In this document: piece by piece, positions 18,248 through 27,392 of the stretch
Layout of the letters: every line of letters begins with the position of its first letter
Position numbering within the stretch: the stretch's first letter is position 1
NCBI RefSeq assembly: GCF_023634025.1
Contig: NZ_JALJCW010000002.1
Span: 434,001 to 498,000, forward strand
DNA from: Hanstruepera flava
Lineage (GTDB): Bacteria > Bacteroidota > Bacteroidia > Flavobacteriales > Flavobacteriaceae
DNA length: 64,000 nt
Direction of reading: 5' to 3'
The notes under the pieces: generated by a model
Told to the model about the DNA's origin: nothing
Database searches by the model: none
The model's input: only the letters and a program-made list of their open reading frames with translations
Position numbers and translations under genes: made by a program

Positions 18248-19438
18248 TTAATTTAAAAATTCGAAAATTCCACAAGCGCCTTGACCAGTTCCTACGCACA
18301 TAGTAACGGCACCGTATTTTCCTGTCATGTTTCGCTTACGCATTTCATCAAACAGTTGCACTGAAAGTTTAGCACCTGTACATCCTAATGGATGTCCCAA
18401 TGCAATGGCACCACCATTTACATTAACAATATCGTTGTTTAGGCCTAATTCTCTGATAACTGCTAATGATTGCGATGCAAAAGCTTCATTAAGTTCTATT
18501 AATTCCAAATCAGATTGTTTTAGGCCTGCTTGTTTTAAGGCTTTTGGAATGGCTTTCACAGGACCAATTCCCATAATTCGTGGTTCAACACCAGCAGCAG
18601 CATAGTTTACTAATCTGGCAATAGGTTCTAAATTCAATTCTTTTACTAAATCTTCACTCATAACCATTACGAATGCAGCACCATCACTCATTTGAGAAGA
18701 ATTTCCAGCAGTAACACTACCACCTTGAGCAAAAACAGGTCGAAGTTTTGCTAGAGCTTCTAAGTTTGTTCCTTTACGAGGACCTTCATCTTTGGTTACG
18801 GTATAATTTTTTGTTGCTTTTTTACCGTTTTCATCAATATATGTTTGCTCTACTTCTATGGGCACAATTTGATCTTGAAAGCGATTCTCAGCTTGAGCTT
18901 TTAAAGCTTTCATATGTGAATTATAGGCGAACTCATCTTGGTCTTCACGAGATACTTTAAACTGATTGGCTACAGCTTCAGCTGTATTACCCATTCCCCA
19001 ATAGTATTCTTCATGACCAGCTTTAACAATATCATAATTTAATTCTGGTTTGAATCCTGTCATAGGAACAGCACTCATGCTTTCAGCACCACCTGCGATA
19101 ATACAGTCGGCCATTCCAGCTTGAATTTTTGCCGTTGCAATTCCTATAGTTTCAATTCCAGAAGAGCAAAATCTATTTACCGTCACGCCAGGAACATCTA
19201 CAATGTCCAATCCCATTAAAGATATAAGCCTTCCCATGTTTAAGCCTTGGGAACCTTCTGGCATGGCGTTACCTACAATCACATCATCTATGCGTTTTTT
19301 GTCAAAATCGGGTAGCTCTTTCATCATATGAGCTATGGTTTCAGCAGCTAACTCATCTGTTCTTTTAAAACGGAACACGCCTTTTGGTGCTTTACCAACA
19401 GCTGTTCTATATGCTTTTACTATATATGCTTGTTTCAT
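18248..19438 (-). CDS. Acetyl-CoA acyltransferase (3-ketoacyl-CoA thiolase)
   Basis: Protein of 396 residues, normal thiolase length. Nucleophile C91 in NRFCSSGIET, the NEAFASQ motif, the catalytic His in GGAIALGHPLG and the second Cys in CVGTGQG near residue 385 are all present. It performs the thiolytic step of beta-oxidation and releases acetyl-CoA. The stop-to-start distance to the FadB-like gene upstream is 4 bp, and the acyl-CoA dehydrogenase follows after 19 bp. FadA-type degradative thiolase is favoured over a biosynthetic acetoacetyl-CoA thiolase because of this neighbourhood. Confidence 0.95.
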   Translation of the reverse strand: MKQAYIVKAYRTAVGKAPKGVFRFKRTDELAAETIAHMMKELPDFDKKRIDDVIVGNAMPEGSQGLNMGRLISLMGLDIVDVPGVTVNRFCSSGIETIGIATAKIQAGMADCIIAGGAESMSAVPMTGFKPELNYDIVKAGHEEYYWGMGNTAEAVANQFKVSREDQDEFAYNSHMKALKAQAENRFQDQIVPIEVEQTYIDENGKKATKNYTVTKDEGPRKGTNLEALAKLRPVFAQGGSVTAGNSSQMSDGAAFVMVMSEDLVKELNLEPIARLVNYAAAGVEPRIMGIGPVKAIPKALKQAGLKQSDLELIELNEAFASQSLAVIRELGLNNDIVNVNGGAIALGHPLGCTGAKLSVQLFDEMRKRNMTGKYGAVTMCVGTGQGACGIFEFLN

Positions 19439-19442
19439 TTTA

Positions 19443-21851
19443 TTAGTTTCTTAAAGGTTTTCCTGTTTTTAACATGTGTTGGATGCGTTCTAGAGTTTTT
19501 CGTTCCGTACACAACGATAAAAATGCTTCGCGTTCAAGGTCTAAAAGATATTGTTCAGATACCATTGTAGGTTCTGACAAGTCACCACCAGCCATAACGT
19601 ATGCTAGTTTATTGGCGATTTTATGATCATGCTCACTAATGTAATTTGAAGCTTCCATAGAATCTGTTCCCACTAAAAACATTCCCAAAGCTTGTTTACC
19701 TAACACTTTAACGTCTGCTCTTTTGACAGGTTTGGTATATCCTGCGTCAGCCAATAATTTGGCATGGGCTTTTGCAGTTGCAATTTGGCGATCTTTGTTT
19801 ACAACAATAACATCTTTTCCTTTTTGTAGGATTCCTAGGTCAAAAGCTTCGTAAGCTGAAGTGGATACTTTAGCCATTCCAATTGTTAGAAAGTATTCTT
19901 GTAATACGTTTAATTCCACATCTCCTTTTCTAAAGGTGTCTTGAGCTCTTAAAGCCATTTCTTTAGAGCCACCACCACCAGGAATTACACCAACTCCAAA
20001 CTCAACGAGTCCAATGTAGGTCTCTGCAGCTGCAACAACTTTATCAGCATGCATTGATAACTCGCAACCACCACCTAAAGCCATTCCATGAGGTGCTGCT
20101 ACAGTTGGAATAGAAGAGTAGCGCATACGCATCATTGTATCCTGAAAATACTTGATTGCCATGTTCAGTTCGTCATATTCTTGTTCGGCAGCCATCATAA
20201 AAATCATACCTATATTGGCACCTACCGAGAAATTAGCGGCTTGATTTCCAATTACTAATCCTTCAAAATCTTTTTCGGCAAGATCAACAGCTTTATTTAA
20301 TCCTGCTAATACATCGCCACCAATGGTGTTCATTTTGGATTGGAATTCACAATTCAAAATACCATCACCCAAGTCTTCAATAACAACACCTGAATTTTTG
20401 AACACTTCGTTCGATTTTCTGATATTATTTAATATGATAAAGGCATCTTGTCCAGGAATTTTAGTTTGCGTTTTAGAAGGAATATCGTAGAAGTACGTAG
20501 CGCCTTCTTTTACCGAATAGAATGATTTACTACCTGATGCTAGCATTTCATTTACCCAATCGGCTACTTGATGCCCTTCAGCTTTAATTAGCTCCAATCC
20601 TTTTTCAACACCTACAGCATCCCAGATTTGGAATGGGCCATGTTCCCATCCAAAGCCAGCTTTCATAGCATCGTCAATCTTATATAAATCATCAGATATT
20701 TCTGGAATTCTATTGGATACATAGGCAAACATGGCGGCAAAATTCTTACGATAGAATTCACCAGCTTTGTCTTTTCCTTTTACCAAAATAGGGAAGCGGT
20801 CTATGACCTTGTCAACTGTTTTGGTTAATTCAAGTGTCGCAAATTGTGCACGCTTTTTTGAACGATATTCTAAAGTATCTAAATCCAGTGATAAAATTTC
20901 GCTTTTACCTTTGTCGTCTTTTATCTTCTTGTAGAAACCTTGTCCTGTTTTACTACCCAACCATTTGTTCTCCATCATGGTATTGATGAAATCAGGAAGC
21001 TTAAATAATTCATGTGCTTCATCATTAGGACAATTTTCATAAATACCATTGGCAACATGTACTAATGTATCCAAACCAACAACGTCAACTGTTCTAAATG
21101 TAGCCGATTTTGGTCGGCCGATTACAGGACCAGTTAATTTGTCAACTTCTTCAATGGTAAGCCCTAATTCTTTTACTTGATGAAATAAGGACTGAATTCC
21201 AAAAATCCCAATTCTGTTTCCAATAAATGCTGGTGTATCTTTAGCAATAACTGATGTCTTTCCAAGGAATTGTTCACCATAATTGTTTAAGAAGTCCAAA
21301 ACATCTGAATCTGTTTTAGGACCTGGGATAATTTCAAAAAGTTTTAAGTAACGTGCTGGATTGAAGAAGTGTGTTCCACAGAAATGTTTTTGGAAATCAT
21401 CACTTCGGCCTTCACTCATAAATTTAATTGGAATACCTGAAGTATTTGATGTAATTAAGGTTCCTGGAGTTCTGTGTTTTTCAAGATTTTCGAATACCTG
21501 TTTTTTAATATCCAAACGTTCAACAACAACCTCAATAATCCAATCGACATCTTTAACTTTTGCAATATCATCTTCTAAATTCCCCGTTGTTATTCTATTG
21601 GCAAATTTTTGATGATAAATAGGAGAGGGCTTCGATTTTAATGCTCCCTGTAGAGAATCATTAACAATACGATTTCTAACTATTTTATTTTCTAATGTCA
21701 AGCCCTTGGCTTTTTCATTTTCGTTTAGCTCTCTAGGAACAATATCGAGAAGAAGTACATCTACACCAATATTGGCAAAATGGCATGCAATACCGCTTCC
21801 CATTATTCCAGAACCAATAACAGCTACTTTATTTATTCTACGTTTACTCAT
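19443..21851 (-). CDS. 3-hydroxyacyl-CoA dehydrogenase / enoyl-CoA hydratase, bifunctional
   Basis: Protein of 802 residues. The N-terminal NAD-binding fold has VIGSGIMGSGIACHFA at about 10-25, followed by the 3-hydroxyacyl-CoA dehydrogenase helical domains (HFFNPARYLKLFEII, then FVSNRI-type repeat). The C-terminal ~250 residues are an enoyl-CoA hydratase (crotonase) domain with GGGCELSMHADKV and GVGVIPGGGGSKEM. The domain order (dehydrogenase first, hydratase last) is opposite to E. coli FadB. It performs the two middle steps of beta-oxidation. It lies 2 bp after the marR gene and 4 bp before the thiolase gene. Confidence 0.95.
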   Translation of the reverse strand: MSKRRINKVAVIGSGIMGSGIACHFANIGVDVLLLDIVPRELNENEKAKGLTLENKIVRNRIVNDSLQGALKSKPSPIYHQKFANRITTGNLEDDIAKVKDVDWIIEVVVERLDIKKQVFENLEKHRTPGTLITSNTSGIPIKFMSEGRSDDFQKHFCGTHFFNPARYLKLFEIIPGPKTDSDVLDFLNNYGEQFLGKTSVIAKDTPAFIGNRIGIFGIQSLFHQVKELGLTIEEVDKLTGPVIGRPKSATFRTVDVVGLDTLVHVANGIYENCPNDEAHELFKLPDFINTMMENKWLGSKTGQGFYKKIKDDKGKSEILSLDLDTLEYRSKKRAQFATLELTKTVDKVIDRFPILVKGKDKAGEFYRKNFAAMFAYVSNRIPEISDDLYKIDDAMKAGFGWEHGPFQIWDAVGVEKGLELIKAEGHQVADWVNEMLASGSKSFYSVKEGATYFYDIPSKTQTKIPGQDAFIILNNIRKSNEVFKNSGVVIEDLGDGILNCEFQSKMNTIGGDVLAGLNKAVDLAEKDFEGLVIGNQAANFSVGANIGMIFMMAAEQEYDELNMAIKYFQDTMMRMRYSSIPTVAAPHGMALGGGCELSMHADKVVAAAETYIGLVEFGVGVIPGGGGSKEMALRAQDTFRKGDVELNVLQEYFLTIGMAKVSTSAYEAFDLGILQKGKDVIVVNKDRQIATAKAHAKLLADAGYTKPVKRADVKVLGKQALGMFLVGTDSMEASNYISEHDHKIANKLAYVMAGGDLSEPTMVSEQYLLDLEREAFLSLCTERKTLERIQHMLKTGKPLRN

Positions 21852-21853
21852 AT

Positions 21854-22309
21854 TTATTTAAGTATATGTTCTTTTTGGTTATATATTTTTTTGTTTGATA
21901 TCATATTATTTATGAGTTCGGCAACTTCATAAAAGTGGTCAAGTTTCTCTTGAGAAATGTTTTTCCGAATAGCTTCATTAAAAGTCAAAACTTTTTCCCT
22001 TGAATAGGCACGTTTTTCACGACCAAATTCTGTTAAGTGAATAATGACACCACGACCATCTTCCGGATTTGGTTTACGCTCGATAAGTCCTTTTTCTTCC
22101 ATGGTTTTTAAAGTCCTAGAAAGGCTTGTAGCTTCCATGCCCATTTTAGGGCCAAGGGACGTTGAAGGCGTCCCATTTTCAGGGTCAATACTCAACAGGG
22201 CAAAACCAGTAGCCATAGTGGTTTCGAATTGAGCAGCTTCTTCGTTGTACATTTTGTTAATGGCTAACCAGGTGGTCCTGAAGACATAATCAATGGTTTT
22301 ATCCTTCAT
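21854..22309 (-). CDS. MarR family transcription regulator of the beta-oxidation operon
   Basis: Protein of 151 residues with the MarR winged helix: LGPKMGMEATSLSRTLKTMEEKGLIERKPNPEDGRGVIIHLTEFG contains the recognition helix and the wing with DGRG. MarR proteins bind palindromes as dimers and usually repress their own operon until a ligand binds; an acyl-CoA or fatty acid ligand would fit the genes that follow, by inference. It is first gene of the operon, 2 bp before the bifunctional enzyme. A 28-bp palindrome and a -7 box lie just before its ATG. Confidence 0.92.
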   Translation of the reverse strand: MKDKTIDYVFRTTWLAINKMYNEEAAQFETTMATGFALLSIDPENGTPSTSLGPKMGMEATSLSRTLKTMEEKGLIERKPNPEDGRGVIIHLTEFGREKRAYSREKVLTFNEAIRKNISQEKLDHFYEVAELINNMISNKKIYNQKEHILK

Positions 22310-22328
22310 AATGTAATTTTTCGAAAAC

Positions 22329-22368
22329 CAAAGATACAGAAAATTTATTATGCGTGCATAATAAATTT
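22329..22368 (-). promoter_or_regulatory. Promoter and MarR operator of the beta-oxidation operon
   Basis: Perfect inverted repeat: AAATTTATTATGC (22341-22353), spacer GT, then its exact complement (22356-22368). On the minus strand the -7 box TATCTTTG (22329-22336) follows directly, 19 bp before the marR ATG. The palindrome therefore covers the region where the -33 element would lie, ideal for repression by steric block. Palindrome and box are seen directly; the binding protein is inferred to be the MarR product. Confidence 0.75.
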
Positions 22369-22391
22369 AAAAAATAAATAATAGAATAGAT

Positions 22392-22421
22392 AAAAAAAGC
22401 GCTTCATAATTGGAGCGCTTT
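22392..22421 (-). terminator. Terminator after the small membrane protein gene
   Basis: Stem AAAGCGCT / AGCGCTTT; on the minus strand it is followed by a run of seven T. It separates the 22441-22833 gene from the marR operon. Confidence 0.88.
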
Positions 22422-22440
22422 GAGTTCTGTAAAGATTAAC

Positions 22441-22833
22441 TTAACCTAATTTACCGCTAACAGCTCCAACTGCACCACCTACAATACCAGAGGTAACAAT
22501 ATAAATGAACAATACAAGCCCAAACATTTCATAGTTTGGTGAAGCTTGTTCTGCAAGATTAAAAAAGCCTTCAATAAGACTCATAAATAGACCAATGATT
22601 ACACCTGCCTTTAATCCTGCTCCAAACGTTGTTATATCAGCCCATTTATTAAAAATAAAGGAAATGAAAAATCCAAAAGCAAAGCATCCACAAGTAATAA
22701 ACAACATGGCATTTGTTGTTTCATCTGGTTGAGGAAATTTATCTGCAAAGATAATTCCGTAAAACAACCACCCTAAAAGCCAGTCAATGATACCACCTAC
22801 AATACCACCTACGATAAAATTTTTTGTACTCAT
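22441..22833 (-). CDS. Small membrane protein, four helices, function unknown
   Basis: Protein of 130 residues with glycine-rich membrane helices at about 5-27, 42-61, 70-90 and 103-125. The N-terminus NFIVGGIVGGIIDWLLGWLFYG and the C-terminal GIVGGAVGAVSG repeat a glycine-zipper look. I do not recognise a named family with confidence; it resembles small Bacteroidota membrane proteins of the DUF1761 sort. It is followed by a strong terminator and preceded by 100 bp of sequence, so it is probably transcribed alone or with the acyl-CoA ligase upstream. No functional residues are apparent. Confidence 0.75.
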   Translation of the reverse strand: MSTKNFIVGGIVGGIIDWLLGWLFYGIIFADKFPQPDETTNAMLFITCGCFAFGFFISFIFNKWADITTFGAGLKAGVIIGLFMSLIEGFFNLAEQASPNYEMFGLVLFIYIVTSGIVGGAVGAVSGKLG

Positions 22834-22933
22834 AATTTTAAATGTATTAGTTAGTATTTTAAATTTAAAATTTTAAGAGCTAACTTGCTTAAGGATAGTA
22901 GAATAGTTATTAACTAAAATACTAAGGTTGTTT

Positions 22934-24700
22934 TTATGAACGATAAATCTTTTCGATAAGACCTTTATACTTTTCTTTTATAATCTTACGTCTCATTTTC
23001 ATAGTAGGAGTGAGGTGTCCACCATCAATAGTCCAAACATCAGGAGTGATTTCAAATTTTTTGATTTGTTCCCATTTACCAAATTTTTTATTGGCGGAAT
23101 CGATTTCTTCTTGAATTCTATCTTTTAATTTTTGATTTTCTCTAATTGTGCCGTTAGAAAACTCAATATTATGGCGTTTAGCCCATTCCTCTACAAATTC
23201 ATAGTTTATCTGAATTAAGGCAGCAGGCATTTTTTCACCCTCACCTATAACCATTATTTGTTCAATAAAACGGGATTGCTTGAATTCATTTTCGAGTAGG
23301 GCAGGAGCAACATATTTTCCACCAGAAGTTTTAAAAATTTCTTTTTTGCGATCTGTGATTTTAAGAAAACCATCTGAATCGATTTCACCTATATCACCAG
23401 TATGGAAATAATCACCAGACATGACTTCTGCGGTTTTATCAGCATCTTTATAATAGCCTTGCATAACGTTGGGTCCTTTTACCAAAATCTCACCGTCTTC
23501 TGCAATTTTCACTTCCACATTATCTATAATGCGACCAACGGTTCCAATTTTAAACCCATTATTTCGCTGGTCATTTACAGAAATTACAGGAGACGTTTCC
23601 GTTAGGCCATAACCTTCCATTATTGGCATGCCAGCTGCAGCAAATACCCTTGTTAATCGAGGTTGTAAAGCTGCGCTACCTGAAACCATGAGTTCTAAAT
23701 TTCCACCAAGGCCTTCTTGCCATTTACTAAATATGAGTTTACGAGCTAATTTTAATTGCTTTTCATACCACCAACCATTTACACCATAAGGTTCGTATTT
23801 TAAGCCTAAATCTATTGCCCAAAAGAAAAGAGCTTTTTTTACTCCTGACAACTCACTGCCTTTAGCAACAATTTTATCGTATACTTTTTCATATAAACGC
23901 GGAACTGCAGTCATGACATTAGGTTTGACCTCCTTTAAATTATCACTCATAGCTTCAATGGATTCAGCAAAATAAATTTCAACTCCACAGAATTGATACA
24001 GATATAAAATCATGCGTTCAAAAACATGACAAACTGGAAGAAAACTCAAAGATTTGGATTTTCCATAATCAAATGGAACCCGCTTTTCACTATCCAAAAC
24101 ATTTGATACAATGTTATTATGTGAAAGCATCACACCCTTTGGTGTTCCTGTAGTTCCGGAAGTATAGATTAAGGTGGCTAAATCATGAGGTTTCACTTGT
24201 TTTTTTCTATCTTCAACAACATCTTGATTAGAATCGTCTTTACCTAATTCTAGAACATCTTTCCAATTGGATTCACCTGTAACCTCATCAAAAGTATAAA
24301 CGCCTTTGAGTTTAGTATTGCCTTTAATAGCATTGAGTTTTTCAACAATATCTTGGTCTGAAACAAAACAATAGGTTGATTCTGAATGATTCAAAATATA
24401 TTCATAATCTTCTTTGCTTATGGTAGGATAAATAGGAACATTTTGAGCACCAATTTGAAGAATCCCAATATCAACAACATTCCATTCGGTTCTGTTGGTT
24501 GTAGAAATTACAGCTATTTTATCGTTTGGATCAACACCTAAACGTAGTAAACCACGGCTTATAGCGTTGGCTTGATTGATATATTCTTGAGTTGAAATTG
24601 AAAACCACTCACCATTATACTTAGTAGTAAAGGCTTTATTAAGGTTATAGGTTTCAAGTTGGTGGTAAGGAAAATCAAAAAGTCTGGTAATATCTGCCAT
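22934..24700 (-). CDS. Long-chain acyl-CoA synthetase (AMP-binding)
   Basis: Protein of 588 residues. AMP-binding motif YTSGTTGTPKGVMLSHNN near residue 178-195, the central EGYGLTETSPVIS motif, the hinge TGDIGEIDSDGFLKITDRKKEIFKTSGGKYVAP, and a C-terminal Lys region. This is the FAA1/FadD-like class that activates free fatty acids to acyl-CoA for beta-oxidation or lipid synthesis. It lies in the same direction just upstream of the beta-oxidation operon but is separated by the small membrane protein and a terminator, so it is probably separately controlled. Confidence 0.93.
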   Translation of the reverse strand: MADITRLFDFPYHQLETYNLNKAFTTKYNGEWFSISTQEYINQANAISRGLLRLGVDPNDKIAVISTTNRTEWNVVDIGILQIGAQNVPIYPTISKEDYEYILNHSESTYCFVSDQDIVEKLNAIKGNTKLKGVYTFDEVTGESNWKDVLELGKDDSNQDVVEDRKKQVKPHDLATLIYTSGTTGTPKGVMLSHNNIVSNVLDSEKRVPFDYGKSKSLSFLPVCHVFERMILYLYQFCGVEIYFAESIEAMSDNLKEVKPNVMTAVPRLYEKVYDKIVAKGSELSGVKKALFFWAIDLGLKYEPYGVNGWWYEKQLKLARKLIFSKWQEGLGGNLELMVSGSAALQPRLTRVFAAAGMPIMEGYGLTETSPVISVNDQRNNGFKIGTVGRIIDNVEVKIAEDGEILVKGPNVMQGYYKDADKTAEVMSGDYFHTGDIGEIDSDGFLKITDRKKEIFKTSGGKYVAPALLENEFKQSRFIEQIMVIGEGEKMPAALIQINYEFVEEWAKRHNIEFSNGTIRENQKLKDRIQEEIDSANKKFGKWEQIKKFEITPDVWTIDGGHLTPTMKMRRKIIKEKYKGLIEKIYRS

Positions 24701-24790
24701 CTGTCTTGTCTAATTTGAAGACATGCAAATTATGAAATAAAAAGGTATTATCAAATGGGAAAAATATCTTCAATTAGAATTCAAAATCTT

Positions 24791-25552
24791 TTATGTATCC
24801 ATTAATGCAGACATGACTTTAATAAAATCTTCCTTTTTTGAACGTGAGATACTTACGGAATCGTTATTGTTCATGATTATATAACCGCCATCAGATTTAA
24901 TATATTTTTTCACTTCCTTTAAGTTTATAAGAAAGCTGTTATGAACACGCATAAAATCTTGTTCGAGGAGCAAATTTTCATATTCTTTTAAATGCTTACT
25001 AACCAAAATGGTTTCTTTGTTTTTTAATATAAACTTGGTATAGGAACCTTCTGCCTTACAATAAAGAATGTTGCCTACTTCAATAAATTCAAAACCATCA
25101 GAGGTTGCTAAACAAATTTTATTTAAAGTAGGTTTCCTTTGTTTGAGATTCAGCATTAGTGTCTCTAATTGTTTTTTATATACGTCTTGGTTTTTCTTTT
25201 TTCTTGCTTTTTCAACGGCATTTTGTAGTTCTTCTAAATCTATAGGTTTTAATAAATAATCTAAAGAGCTAAATTTAACGGCCTTAATGGCATATTGGTC
25301 GAAAGCTGTAGTGAAAATAACATCGAATTGAATATTATTAAGTCGGTTAATAACATCAAATCCAGTTCCTGTTTGTAATTCAATATCTAAAAACACCACA
25401 TCAGGTTTTAATTGTGCTATTGTTGAAACCGCTTCTTCAACTGATTCAGCTAATCCAACTATTTCAATATTTAAGCAAAACTCTTCTAACAGATTTTTTA
25501 ATGATTCTCTGCTGTGTTTTTCATCTTCAACTATAACTGCTCTTAAATCCAT
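24791..25552 (-). CDS. LytTR-type response regulator
   Basis: Protein of 253 residues: receiver domain at about 1-125 with acidic D10/E11-type pocket, phospho-acceptor D56 (VVFLDIE), the Thr in FTTAF and Lys in LLKPI, then a LytTR DNA-binding domain at about 148-250 (FIEVGNILYCKAEGSYTKF, LEQDFMRVHNSFLINLKEV). LytTR regulators are driven by LytS-type histidine kinases. The kinase gene 7 bp upstream is the obvious partner, and the gene before that is a second kinase-like protein. Target genes are not shown; the nearest candidates are the operon itself and the divergent cell-surface genes at 28727-32316. Confidence 0.94.
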   Translation of the reverse strand: MDLRAVIVEDEKHSRESLKNLLEEFCLNIEIVGLAESVEEAVSTIAQLKPDVVFLDIELQTGTGFDVINRLNNIQFDVIFTTAFDQYAIKAVKFSSLDYLLKPIDLEELQNAVEKARKKKNQDVYKKQLETLMLNLKQRKPTLNKICLATSDGFEFIEVGNILYCKAEGSYTKFILKNKETILVSKHLKEYENLLLEQDFMRVHNSFLINLKEVKKYIKSDGGYIIMNNNDSVSISRSKKEDFIKVMSALMDT

Positions 25553-25559
25553 GTTTTCT

Positions 25560-27392
25560 TTAATAGTTAATTTTTATAATAACTCTTGTTCCAACTGCTA
25601 AGTTATTGGCATCATATTTATCAATTACTTCAATATTGCAGTCTGATTGGTTATTGGTTTTTAAGCGTTCTTCAGTAACTTCTAACCCTCTAGATTTATT
25701 AGTATGCCGTTTGAATTTTTGAGCGGCCTTTCTTCCAATTCCATTGTCATCAATTATACATTCTAGATAAGTTTGTTTATCGTTAAATTTTATTACTAAT
25801 AATTTGTCTTTTGATTTTTTGTTTAGCAAGCCGTGAATAATGGCATTTTCAATAAATGGTTGAATTATTAGCATGGGTATTTCAATAATATCTTGTTCTA
25901 CTTCTGGAGCAACAATAATCTCGTATTTAAAAGAATTGTCAAAGCGTAATGCTTCTAATGCTAAATAATCATTTATCATTTTTATCTCATCTGAAAGTAC
26001 AATTCTTGACTCCATAGAGCTTTCCAGTATATTTCTGGTGAGTCTGCTAAATTTTGATAAATATTTTAATGCTCCAGTTTTATTGTTGTCTGTTATAAAA
26101 TGTTGTATAGAACTTAAAGCATTAAATATAAAATGTGGGTTTATTTGAGCCCGAAGCGCTTTGTTTTTGTTTCTAATGGCTTCTTCTTGATACCGCAATT
26201 TTTGCTTAAACTCTTCCTGAATTTTATACGCTAATCCAGATGCAAATATTAAAATCTCTAGAGTAGCACCAGCAATCATATACCTGGCATCGCTTAAAAA
26301 CAAAAGTCCTAAAGCACCAGCCATATAAAAGAAAGAACCAATAACTACAAAGTAAGCTAGTTTATTGACACTTTTCCAGGTTAAATATATCATACCCACT
26401 AAACCAAAAACGGTCATAATAAGTTGCTCAAATCGTAATAGATATATATGGCCAATAAGGTAGTTGAAACCAAAGAAAAAAGCATCTAGAATAATTAAAA
26501 ACACTAATAGATAAGCGATAGCTTTTAAAGCTACATGTAACCTTTTATAAGTTGTTTTAGTATTTAAATAATGCATAATGAATAATATATAACACAGGTT
26601 TATAGCCATTTGTGAGATTTGAAAAAAGGCATAACTCAATAAACCATAAGAACCAAAGAAAACCTCATGTAACTTAAATACCTCGGAGTTTAAATACAGT
26701 AACAAGAATAATACATACAACATGTAATATAAAAATTCTTGACGTTGAGAATACATATAAAAAGCTAAAGTTAAAAAGAACATGATGATGCAAATTCCGC
26801 TGAAAATATAGTATGGAGCAAGTCGTTTTATATTAGCGGTGGAATAATAATATCTAGTTAAATGTTCAACACGAGTGGATGCGAATCCAATTTTCCAATT
26901 TGAAATATTATTAATGTAGGCTGTACGCTTTAACTTTAAAATAAGGTATCGATTGTTGATTAAGTTTTCTGGTTTAAAAGGAATACCTGCACCATATAAA
27001 ACAGATCTATCTTTTTCTGAAAATTCAAATCTTCCATATTTTTCTTCAGACAAACCATTTTTTGTTTGCTTATAAAGTGTTGCATGTTCAAACTTAGGCA
27101 TTTTTAAAAACCACAATGTATCTTTAGAAATTGTAGTTAAATGCTTTTCAAAATCTATAAGCACCCAATAGGTGTAAGAAGGATGTGTCTTTTCTTGTTT
27201 TAAAAGCGTAGAATTGAATATTGATAAATCTGATAGAACATCAGATATAGACAATGTGTCTAGTTCTGTTTTATAAACGTCAAAATGTAAAGGTGTACTT
27301 TTTCTGTTAATTGAATTTTGAGCATAAATTAAGTTGCTTGTCAAAAAAAGAAAGCTAAAAAATAATGTAATAACAGAATATCTTTTTATCAT
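25560..27392 (-). CDS. LytS-type sensor histidine kinase with 7TM (DISM) sensor
   Basis: Protein of 610 residues. Signal peptide (1-25), an extracytoplasmic domain (about 30-180) of the 7TM-DISM type, seven membrane helices at about 193-388, a coiled linker, and a His-kinase domain with H420 in INPHFIFNALSSIQHF. The ATPase part has a full N-box (QPFIENAIIHGLL) and G-box (DDNGIGRKAAQKF), so it looks active. It autophosphorylates and passes phosphate to the LytTR regulator encoded 7 bp downstream. It starts at the base after the end of the GAF-kinase gene, so the three genes form one operon. Confidence 0.93.
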   Translation of the reverse strand: MIKRYSVITLFFSFLFLTSNLIYAQNSINRKSTPLHFDVYKTELDTLSISDVLSDLSIFNSTLLKQEKTHPSYTYWVLIDFEKHLTTISKDTLWFLKMPKFEHATLYKQTKNGLSEEKYGRFEFSEKDRSVLYGAGIPFKPENLINNRYLILKLKRTAYINNISNWKIGFASTRVEHLTRYYYSTANIKRLAPYYIFSGICIIMFFLTLAFYMYSQRQEFLYYMLYVLFLLLYLNSEVFKLHEVFFGSYGLLSYAFFQISQMAINLCYILFIMHYLNTKTTYKRLHVALKAIAYLLVFLIILDAFFFGFNYLIGHIYLLRFEQLIMTVFGLVGMIYLTWKSVNKLAYFVVIGSFFYMAGALGLLFLSDARYMIAGATLEILIFASGLAYKIQEEFKQKLRYQEEAIRNKNKALRAQINPHFIFNALSSIQHFITDNNKTGALKYLSKFSRLTRNILESSMESRIVLSDEIKMINDYLALEALRFDNSFKYEIIVAPEVEQDIIEIPMLIIQPFIENAIIHGLLNKKSKDKLLVIKFNDKQTYLECIIDDNGIGRKAAQKFKRHTNKSRGLEVTEERLKTNNQSDCNIEVIDKYDANNLAVGTRVIIKINY

